64,000 nucleotides of DNA from Porodaedalea pini. Taxonomy: Eukaryota > Basidiomycota > Agaricomycetes > Hymenochaetales > Hymenochaetaceae. The notes beneath the pieces are model-generated. The model saw nothing but the letters and a program-made list of their open reading frames with translations. It did not search any database and was not told where the DNA came from. The position numbers were made by a program, and so were the translations under genes. Shown piece by piece: positions 54,925 through 64,000 of this stretch (within the stretch, counting starts at the first letter, position 1; each line of letters begins with the position of its first letter). The DNA lies in the NCBI GenBank assembly GCA_002794775.1, contig NBAY01000067.1:1-64000 (forward strand), written 5' to 3'.

Positions 54925-57900
54925 CTATAGGGAAGCTGAGCACCGCCTATATTCCTGAATGACACTACACGGTTGCGTGTACACTCCGATCGGTACATAT
55001 TCGTGGTCGAATCTATCCGTAGCATGCAATCCAGAAGCATCAGCACATCAGATCGCAAGGGTGAATGAAATCTGAAGACCCACCCAAAAGCCCTCGGCCC
55101 ACCGATTTCAAGACCCTTCGGCGTCGTCCATCTTGGGTCGCACGACAGTCCCAGAACTGTTACACGCAGTCCATAGCGATAATCCTGCGTCCCAATCGAG
55201 GCTCCATTCTGCGAATCGAGGACGGCAATCAGGTCCGGGACGGAGCAGATTATCTATCATAAAAGCAGGTGAGATTATAGTGACTTCGTTTGGTAACATG
55301 GAAGAGGGCGGTCGAACCTTCCGAGATCTGTCCCCGCTGCGCAATTCCGCGCAGAGATTCTCATTTTGAAATGGTATGACGAGGTGCACATCCGAAGACG
55401 TCATCGAGAATGGAGACATATCACCTTCTAGTTCATCCTGCAAGAGAGGAGCAATAGTGATCTGCCCATGAGTGAAGCCGCCTCTGACCTCCTGAAAATC
55501 CATCTAGTTAGAAATCAGTCAGCTTGGATTGGGCTGAGAGCCTTATATAGCATGAAATACGCACGCGCTTTACGTCGATAATCTAGAAAGCATGAATAAA
55601 TAAGCTGTTCATTCGAAACCATATTGTGAAGACAAGAACGTACCTTCCCGACAAAGAGACACTTTCCGTCCTGCAATTTCGTGATCTCATCCGATACCCC
55701 TCGAAGGTTACTTTGATTCATTGACGTATTCAGGCGTCGAATAAAAGAGGATCTTGAAGCTGCTACTCACCTTGTCTTGCGACACATCGCAATGGCTCTC
55801 CCGATACGCCACGCCTGGCTGGTCGTGCCCAATATTGCATTCTGCTTAAGCTCATGTGTGCGCAGCGGGCTGATGGAGAGTGCGACAGAGGAACCGAGAA
55901 CGGTACACGCCGCACGAAGGATATCTTCGACAATTGGGCTGTTTCGGGCTTTTGGGACGATCTGAAGGAAGGGAAGAGAGTGAGTAACATGTAACTGCAG
56001 AGCACAGAGCACGTTGGGTCCAATGGAAGGTGACTGACCATGCAATTCCCCACGCCATCTGCTGCGGAAACGGGGTATAAACTAATGAAAAACTTGGTCA
56101 AATTCGAAGACAAATACTTAGATTACTACGCACCCATTCTCTTTGAAGATACAAGGAAGAATCTGCTCCAGCCTGGGGTACGCTCGACCCATTAAATCGC
56201 CTTGTATTCTGTATAAATAAACAAACATGCGGTTCTGCGAGTAAGACGCACCATCTATGACAGGAAAGTTGAACCCTTCTTGTGCAGCTAAGAGCATAGG
56301 CTCTAGCCCATTCTTCCCGCCGATCTCATCTCTGAGGATCGAAGGGTGATTTAGCATTGATGTCAGTCGAACAGAGAGTACAGGTGCTCACGAGATGACT
56401 GCAGAAATTTGTCTCTTCTCAATCCCGAGGAAGCGCATGGAACTGATACAGGCTGTAGGGATCTCCTGGCCAGATGGGATACGCTCGCTCGACACGCTCG
56501 GGCTGCCCATGAAGCCACATGGCATCACCCATCCATCCTCTTCGCCCTCCTCTTTGCCCAATGCATCGTTGTCGAGAAGGTAATCAGCACTAACGACACG
56601 GATCTGGCATCCCTTGCGCAGCGCCTCACGCGCCATGAGGAAAGCGGCATACGTCGCGCCACCACCGCCACAACCTAGGACTGCGCATCCCTCTGCGAGC
56701 CATTCTAACGTAGTACGATTCCGTGATTCGAAGGAGGTGCATAATGAGAGACTAGTAGAACTAGCAGATATAAAAACTTACCGACATCAGTTTCTGAGAG
56801 CGACCAGACGCCGTCAATGGACACGTTTGGCTGATAAGAAGCTGGGTCTGAAGAGGCTGAATCTGGCTCTTCAAATTGGGCTCTGGTTGGAATTGGTATT
56901 TGTGTATCGTCCATTGAATCGTTGTCGAGAGTGAGCTCCTCCATTAGCTTGTCGTTGTCTATCTGCTGCATGACAGAGGTAAGGTTCAGATCGCCCACCG
57001 CGCGAACGATGACACGCGATGCATGATTAGCAACATACTGCAGTAGATACAACACTTAGCACGTCAGAAAGGCGCTTAAAGCACGCTCTTACCGGAAGCT
57101 GAATGACTGCCACTTCCGCAACCTCTATGGTAGCCTCGTCCGCCCCAGCCTCGACAGCTTTCCTCACCGCCTCTCTTTTACACCTCTCCACGATTTCGTC
57201 AATGTCGCCGTTCTTCCCGCCAGGGATCTCGACACGGTCTACATTGCCCGCCACGCGCGCGATAGCCGCTCCGACTGCATTTGCGACGTCGAAGAACGGC
57301 GGGCGGACGATGCTAGATATGCCTGAGAGCGCTGAAGGGACGATGACCGCGCCGCCACCGACAAGTAGCATGTCGATATCACCTGGCTCCGTCTTCACCT
57401 TGTCGATCGCGCTTTCGAGGATCTTCCGGACGCTATCGAGACCCGTGTCGATCTGCAAAGATGCGAGCACTCCAGCGATACGCGTGCTATCTCCGATAGA
57501 CGTAAGCGTAGAAGGTATTGAATCAGAGTCGCTAAGACCAGATGCGACGGCGACGTCTGTGGCAGTGAGAGTCTCGCCGCCAAACACGATAGAATGGGAG
57601 TGGATGGCGTGTCCTACTGAGTCGGGCCCAACAGAAGCTTGGCGAGAGGGCGAGTAGCGTACGCGCGATCCTCCACCGAGGCCAATGCTATGGATATCTG
57701 GCATAGAGAAACTAATGTAATGGTTGTTCAAATAATCTGACATAGATATTTTCGCGCAATGCAACTGACCTAGTCCTTACACCTCCCACTTGATATGATG
57801 GGAAAAAATCAGTGCTCATGGATCAAACTTAGGTTAAAGAAAAGGACCCACCATACGTAAATGCTGCAGCTTTCCTCGGAAAGCCAGACGGAAGCAAGAC

Positions 57901-59124
57901 GCCCACGTCCGTCGTCGTCCCACCCACATCAACGACGATCTTGGACTTCCTGATTCCATCGTTGTCCTTCCTGTCGAGACCTGCGAGAAAGGCAGCCCCA
58001 CGCATTGAATTGGTCGGACCATTCGAGAAGGTACGGATAGGAACAGTTGCAGCAACTGACGATGGGACAAGAGTTCCATCAAGCTAAAAAGTTAGAAATC
58101 CGCCTTAGACAAATCATAATCCTCTTATATAAAGGACAGAAGTACCTGGGTGAGAAACAACGGACACGATAGGTCAAGGCGTTTCAAGACTGCATGGTAG
58201 GCTGCTACCGTACGCTTCGCGAATGACAATATAGAAGCATTGAGGATAGACGCGTTCTCTCTCTCAAGTAGTCCTATGTGCCCGACTAATCCTATCCAAT
58301 TAGCAAAACATACACTAAAGACACACGAATTAACGTACCATCTTTTGAACAAACGATACTGATATCGCCTCCCAGAGTCTCTTCGATAATCGTTTTCACG
58401 TACTCTTCTTGCGTGCCAGCTGAGGCGAGGGGTGAGAAGACACCGACTATCACTACGTTCTTGATTCCTTTCGAGCGTATAATCCCACACTGTTCCTTAA
58501 TCTGACCTTCATTGATAGGCACGATTTCTTTGCCATCGACTACGACGACACAAAAACACCGGTCAGAACTGCAAGCAAAACAAACAAGTGCATCTCACTT
58601 TCCAGTCCGCCATCCACAATCGCAACATGACCCTCAATGATTGCACGAAGACGGGATGGGAAATCAATGAACGGCGGGCATCTGGCAGTATATGGTCCCG
58701 ACAGCCTTATCACAGCGACCTTCGATAATCGTCTAGGATCCGATTCGATTACAGCATTCAAGAAATCTACGCAATTTTGATGGTGAGAGGAATGACAGCC
58801 CACAGTATATACTTAGATGGTGGTCGTACGTACGAGTTGTTCCAATAGAGAGGTATATAATGTCATTCCTGTTTATCTGTGACTCCTTCAGAACAGCGTC
58901 CAAAGCAGACGTGATACCGCTGGTGACGTCAGGCGTGGTTGGAGACTTATGCCACGCAAGAATCGCATCCGCTGCTGTATCGGAGGTGCATTTCAATATT
59001 ACTGCGTCGGTATTCGTCCCTGAAAGGATCGCAGAGATATTCAGTTTACGAAAGGAAGCAAAGCGAAGAAAGAAAGAAAAAACTTGCCTCCGACATCGAT
59101 CCCTATTCTGTACTTCGTCGACAT
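54925..59124 (-). CDS. Hydantoinase/oxoprolinase-DUF917 fusion protein
   Basis: A many-exon gene of roughly 950 residues. The start ATG is at 59124: MSTKYRIGIDVGG, with a 37-nt first exon and a GC-AG intron (59020-59087). The N-terminal hydantoinase A module has two actin-like ATPase phosphate loops, DVGGTNTDAV and VVDVGGTTTDVGVL (about 57930). Then come IHSIGLGGGSRVR, VGPDSVGHAI and LTATDVAVASGL (57500-57700) and MLLVGGGAVIVP. The C-terminal DUF917 module shows CAVLGCGGGGATYAAFL, GFMGSPSVSSERI, EIGGKNGLEP, and finally VPDLIAVLDSQNG, GTQDYRYGLRVTVLG, GGPRAFG and a last exon FDHEYVPIGVYTQP ending at 54925. Fungal homologues have this domain pair. The family performs ATP-dependent opening of hydantoin or 5-oxoproline-type rings; the substrate here is unknown. 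No frameshift is needed in my reading, so it is probably functional. Located in the cytosol by lack of a signal peptide. Confidence 0.85.
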
Positions 59125-60062
59125 CCTGAAAGAGATTTGCGATGAAGACACGATGGAAAGCGCCGTCGCTCTCCTTATACGGGTATTCCCTCCTTAGTTC
59201 CTACTTTGTCCCACAAGATTCCGGACTTGGAGAGATAAGCGTTGCATGGCTTCATGCCTTAATTAGACTGCCCGTGTTGTCGACTGCGTGCCGTAGACAG
59301 TGACAAGCAGATACCGAAGGCGTCACAGTTATGAAGAGTTCATCGAGCTGTAACTCAGGTCGGACAGTGCCAGTTGGAAAGAAAAGGCGTGAAAAATGTA
59401 GCCAATCATCAACAAGCACTTTTGCTTATATAATTCTTCCCTTTTTCTGGCAGCTCACGCTCACGCACACTATCCAGTTTCTACGTATCTGCCTCAGCTT
59501 CTTGCGTTTCTTCTGTTTCCTGTCCGCTACTCGTCCGTTTGTCCACTCGGAGGCGAGGGACCGCATACATACATATTTGGTGTTTGATACGCTGATATCT
59601 TGGTTTGTATGTATATATGCATATACCAGGCATCATAGCTTATCCGTTGAATGAACAACTCATAATGAGTTGAACAGTTTATTCTATCATTCTAAGTAAT
59701 TCTACATGTACATGAATGATACTACACAAAGACGTATTACGAGAACCGTTCAAAATGAATGGATCAGCAAAGACAAGATAGAGAGAGAAAAAGAATGAGG
59801 AAAAAAGGAATTATTTGAATGGTTGATGAAAGAACAAAACAGAGTAGAACAAAAACAGCAAGAACTGTTCTAGATGGCCTGAATCTGTCTAACAATCCAA
59901 CATGCAGAAAAATCATTGAACTGTTCAGGTTCGGAGTAAAGCACGTGCTGATTCACCGTCTTCTGCATGTCGATCGTTTCTTCTTTGGTGTAGGGAAGTC
60001 AACATCAGGTCTAGGACTAGAAGGTAGTTAGATACAGCGAATGTAGATTAGATGATGGCAAC
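59125..60062. other. Intergenic region between the hydantoinase gene and its upstream neighbour
   Basis: No gene supported. Bases 59545-59605 resemble the velvet 3' flank (51620-51680). The rest is AT-rich. It should contain the hydantoinase promoter. Confidence 0.45.
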
Positions 60063-61645
60063 TCACATGAGAATCAGCTTTTGACAGCTTTTGCGCAGTT
60101 CTTCACCTTCCATTGTGGTCTGTCTACGTTTTCTTGTATTTCTAACTGGCTCTGATCTCGGGACGTCTTCCTCTTGGAGAGGAACAGTGTTGACAGACTG
60201 CGTGATTGACAAGTCAACTTGCATGTCACACTGCAACTGCTGCGGAGTATGTTCTGATTCGGGCTCAGGGCCATCTTCATGCAGTTCGGCGTCATTTGTT
60301 GTGCTGGGGCTGTCTTCGAGATTAGTTCTGATATCAGGGCCAAGATCATCGCTTTTGGTAGGGATAGCCGCTGTCGTAACATTGTCTGATGACTCCGGGA
60401 TGTCAGCAGCTGCATCTTCGATTAGGGGCATTTGCTGATGTGAAAGCAGCAGTAACGGTTGCGCTTCATCACGGCCATGGAGAGGGGTAGGGAGAGGCTG
60501 GCCACATGGATCAAGTCGGCGAGAGTGTCCACTACACACCTCCATATATGGAGATGACCGGGACTGCTCAGACTCAGGGGAGCACATGGGAGATGGTGAG
60601 GGGGGCACATAGCATTTGATGGATGAGACATCATTGAACGACCCGTGATTTGACTTCGATAGAGTCTCTCTGGCAAATGCTTTCCAGGATTTCTTTATGC
60701 GGCTCTTCTCATAGTACCTGCTTCCTTCAAAAGAAGTACCATTAAACACTGTATGAACACTAACGGTATCATTAGAACTATACTTTTGAGAGGATCGGAA
60801 ACATTTATACATACGAGTCAGCCTTAAGCTTCCCATCAGCTACAGATATGAATGCGTATTGAACTGTAAAAACAGCATCTCCAACAGAAAACAAATTTTT
60901 TCGCCCACCAAGTGAAGATACAAAGGTAGATAGTGCATCCCTAAGCTTGGACTGGTTTCTACAGAATGTTTTAGAGGTTTTGGTCCATTACATGTGTCTA
61001 AATCACTTACTCAGCTACCATCTCATCGCCCAAACCTTCTATGAGCACTTTTGAGCTCTGCCCGTTCTCCTGCTTTGCGCGATGGTCATAATTGGCCTTC
61101 TCCTCCTCAGATAGGGCATCATAGATGCTCTTCTTCATGATAGCATCAAGTCCTCTCTTACTTCCTTCCGTAGACTCCTTGACGTCTGTAGCATGCCTTT
61201 CGACAATATCCTTATTTTCGCGCAAGAAGATGTCCTTCCCACTGAGCTTGCGTGGTGCGTGCTTCTCAAAGAAGTCAGCCAACACGGCCGTGTCTTTCTT
61301 GGTGACCATAGCACATGGCGTCAGACCCTTGCTCTTGTAATCTCTCTTGACATTAGAAAGTCTGCGAATAACCCTCTGTAACGAGTCAGGCTTTGATTGG
61401 AATGATAACAAAAAAAGCACCTTTCTAATACGGTCCAAATCCCTTGTAAAGCCAAAGTGTTTGATAAAATCCTCTGCTAGATTCTGCTTGAAAGTGACAA
61501 CCTGCGCATGCCTATGTTGCCCATGAGGGAGGGCAAAGAACTCAGCCTCGCAAGCTGATATAAATGCGAGTTCGTCCTTCTTGAAGTTCTCTCGCTTCTT
61601 CTCATTTGTTCAGGAGACAGTCGAGTCAGCAGTCGATGAAGACAT
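60063..61645 (-). CDS. Unrecognised multi-exon gene with a possible nonsense codon
   Basis: From the ATG at 61645 (MSSSTADSTVS) the exon continues KKRENFKKDELAFISACEAEF and VVTFKQNLAEDFIKHFGFTRDL. A short GTGCTT...TTACAG intron follows (about 61385-61425), then RRLSNVKRDYKSKGLTPCAM, FFEKHAPRKLSGKDIFLREN and IYDALSEEEKANYDHRAKQEN, a charged helical region. Two further introns (about 60960-61012 and 60735-60820) lead to a Ser/Pro-rich, probably disordered C-terminal half ending at 60063. An in-frame TGA at 61610-61612 lies eleven codons after the ATG; either the true start is spliced in from upstream or the gene is damaged. The SEEEKANYDHRA-type region recalls proteins often found near fungal transposons, but I assign no function. 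Confidence 0.45.
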
Positions 61646-62309
61646 AGTAGAGCGTATGGACTGATTATAGAGGGTCATCAGTGCAGCACGTCAATCAATT
61701 TATAGACCACTTACATCATACGCTTAGGCTCGGCAGAAAGGAATGGTGAGCCACATTAACAAGGCCATGACGAACAAAGCACACTAGGGCATCTATGGGC
61801 CTCATCCATGCGCAGAAATGTAGTCGCTGGTCTTAAGGCCAAAACTCTGCAGGCTGCTCAAGCATCTCATACATAATAACTACATTTTTTTCTTCGAGTT
61901 TTCTGTACAGAAAGTCGTGATCGAGGTAGGACATTTACATTGAACGACTTACGAGGCCCATATTTCCACCAGACGTGGCTATCCACTCTGCAGCCACGTG
62001 ATCCGCACTGGAATGGCAAGACCACACTCTGTAATTGTATAGAATCTGATAATCACAGCTTAGAAAGTCCCCCCTAATGATACAATGGTAGTCACATACC
62101 TCAAACCCGATGGTGCAAGAATAAACGATCGATCCAACAGACGGATGCCTTATAATGGCTCTTCAAATGACAATGAGTGCTATTTCCTCACAAGTACACA
62201 AAGCCATGCTTCTAAGGTGTGAAGGACTATGCTTTCTGTGTGGGTATATTAGCGCGCTCCAGGCGCTCCATACATATTTAAAGATACAGGGAGATAAGGT
62301 ACTGTAGAT
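61646..62309. other. Intergenic, nothing recognised
   Basis: About 660 bp without a supported gene or repeat. Confidence 0.4.
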
Positions 62310-63654
62310 CTAAACACAACCAACTTTCTGGGCACGTTTTGCGCTTCTCTTCGTGTCACTCTTGGCCGAGCGGACACGTTTCCCAGTAAGTGGTTTGGTT
62401 GACGTTGAAGCTTCATTGTCTTCATGATCGGATGAGGGGATGAGAATTTTCAGCTCATGCTTCAAGGATGCAGGCCGTTTAGCCACAGACCCAGTCTTGC
62501 ACACAATCCTCTGAAGAGTAGGACTTGAAGCGTCATTAGCTGTTCCATCGTCGGAATCCGAGGTGATATCAATGACCGGGATCGAACGAGTAGAGGATGT
62601 TGATTGCGCAGGGCGGTTGTACCTAAATGCTTCGAGGACCTTGCAGCCAAAAGATGCTGGAGAAACCGGTGAGGAGCTAGAATGGCTCCCAAGTGATGAG
62701 GCAGGAGACATTGTTGGTGAGGCTTGCGAGGTCACATTATGGGGATGAGGCCTTGGCTGCTGCCTCACTGGGGTCGAAACTGGGGCACGTGAAGCAGATA
62801 GAGACGTCTTGCTCTTTGTAGGTGATAACTTCTTTGGTGAGCCATGCGAAGGAGAATGCGGAAAGGGTTCCGCATCTCCATTGCCTACTCCTCTGTTTCG
62901 TATGTGTTGAATCTCCTGTATGTGTCACATCGCCGTCGGACTACGAGTCTTAAAGCCATTTGGAAGCAAAGACTTCCAATTAACTTGGTTGTCGATGCGG
63001 ACGGACGCCCCCAACAAAGCAGGTGGGTTCAACCCCTGACACTCCCAAACGACCGCTGCCTTCTCTGCGTCACTGAGCTGAAGATTCTCCAGTGGTAGTT
63101 GCTTGGAGTAGTTTTCCTTACACTGTTAAGTAGTCATTAAAAGAGTTGTAATATGCACAATATGAACGACATACAACAAACAGCAGTTTTCCATAAGAGG
63201 ATATTGCCTTTCCCTCCCCCAATCCCAGCTGAATTTTGTGGTTGCCCCTACAACCCGGAACGGCACATTTCCCGGACATCTTGATAAAGGGCTCTTTGCA
63301 GTCGCTTGGCAAAGGCAGATAAGCTAAAAGTATCTCGAGTTTCCACTCATCAAAGCCTGCAGGCAGTTTCCCCATGGTCAGATAGTAGCGCATATCGAGA
63401 AAGTCAACAGGGAGATTCATGAAACTCTTGTTAAGGGACGTACATTTTAAATATCTGCGAGCAAGGCCCACAGTACAATGATGCTTTGGCCTCTTAGACC
63501 TGTGGAAGGCTTTCCGAAGCTTGGAATAGCTTTTGTTTTGATATATGAGAACGTATCAAAGTCATTCACAAGGAACTACTCACCGAGCACAAAGCCAAAG
63601 CAATAATTGCTTAGACAAGAGCTTAAATGCAAGCAAAATCTTGATCTCCTCCAT
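62310..63654 (-). CDS. Unrecognised multi-exon gene
   Basis: The ATG at 63654 (MEEIKILLAFKLLSKQLLLWL) starts a first exon; a GTGAGT...AAAAG intron leads to YSKLRKAFHRSKRPKHHCTV, GLARRYLKCTSLNKSFMNLP and KCAVPGCRGNHKIQLGLGEG. After a GTATGT...AACAG intron comes KENYSKQLPLENLQLSDAEK, SVRIDNQVNWKSLLPNGFKT, then a probable 42-nt intron (GTGACA...AACAG at about 62890-62932) and a long Ser/Pro-rich C-terminal exon with several K/R clusters ending at 62310. The pattern C-x4-C-x3-H in AVPGCRGNH might bind a metal. All joins keep the frame, so I regard it as an intact gene; upstream exons may exist. The basic, disordered tail suggests a nuclear protein. Function unknown. Confidence 0.5.
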
Positions 63655-63868
63655 TGTACGGCTAGGGAATGATATAAATGTTTAGTACATCCATACAAAT
63701 ACTGCTATTGTCTCGTTCACGCTTCCGGCTCGATCACAGAACATATATAATTTAAGCAATAATAATAAGTCTACAGGGTATACCATTAGATATCACACTC
63801 TTGCACTCAAAACAATAGTAATGCTATGAATCTGGATTTTTATTTTTAGCAAACCACGTAGAGATTAA
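63655..63868. other. Short intergenic spacer
   Basis: 214 bp of AT-rich sequence between two same-strand genes; no motif recognised. Confidence 0.4.
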
Positions 63869-64000
63869 TCAAAGACTTGCACACCAACTCTGCATGGGTT
63901 TGACCAGTGTCACATTGCTTGCGAGCTCGTCCCAAAAATGAAGTTTGTCACCCGGAATCAAGACCGTAACCCTCTTCGGTCCACCTCTCACCCGCGGCAA
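63869..64000 (-). CDS. C-terminal end of an unrecognised gene (cut by the window edge)
   Basis: The minus strand is open from the window edge to a TGA at 63869-63871 and encodes 43 residues including RVTVLIPGDKLHFWDELASN and VTLVKPMQSWCASL. Composition looks coding. Too short for assignment. Confidence 0.4.
   Translation of the reverse strand: MPRVRGGPKRVTVLIPGDKLHFWDELASNVTLVKPMQSWCASL

Overview
The window looks like nuclear DNA of a basidiomycete fungus, most likely an agaricomycete. The signs are short GT-AG introns with CTAAC-like branch points, Ty3/gypsy chromoviruses ending in a chromodomain, a KDZ-type transposase fragment, a velvet regulator, and a fused hydantoinase/DUF917 enzyme. 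There is no prokaryotic gene organisation and I see no CRISPR array, rRNA or tRNA gene.

The left two thirds (1-44378) is a transposon nest. From left to right it holds: a decayed gypsy gag/pol relic (1-1102) whose upstream gag half reappears at 7313-8399; between these halves a 6.2-kb block with a small hairpin element and three broken host-type genes (a CAP-Gly-like protein with a piece of RPB1 inside it, and a BTB-like protein); an LTR-like repeat X (8400-10849) holding a 1.45-kb insertion; a decayed gypsy element C (10850-13892 and 20135-21710) split by a nearly complete chromovirus A (13893-20134); foldback elements; a decayed Cys-rich/polyQ gene; a second chromovirus B (25732-31959) inserted into a second copy of X; a TGTAGA...TCTACA LTR copy; a KDZ fragment; a 1-kb palindrome; and an old chromovirus D (35399-44378) that received two later insertions. 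A, B and D are one family at different ages. All keep 5-bp target duplications, a self-complementary primer binding site and a chromodomain; A and B have one and two nonsense codons in pol, and D is heavily eroded at CpG.

The right third (44379-64000) is mostly host genes: an unrecognised small multi-exon gene family (45727-46926, 52667-53340, 54066-54617), a complete velvet-domain regulator (48478-50766) with a probable 5'UTR intron, a multi-exon hydantoinase/oxoprolinase-DUF917 gene (54925-59124), two unrecognised genes (60063-61645, 62310-63654) and the C-terminal end of another at the window edge.

The most unusual items are the uncharacterised gene family with conserved exon structure and partly conserved intron sequence, the RPB1 segment embedded in a CAP-Gly pseudogene, the chromovirus control signals (self-priming site, GGGTTTT frameshift heptamer, gag reading frame extending upstream of any AUG), and the layered nesting whose TSDs allow the order of events to be reconstructed.
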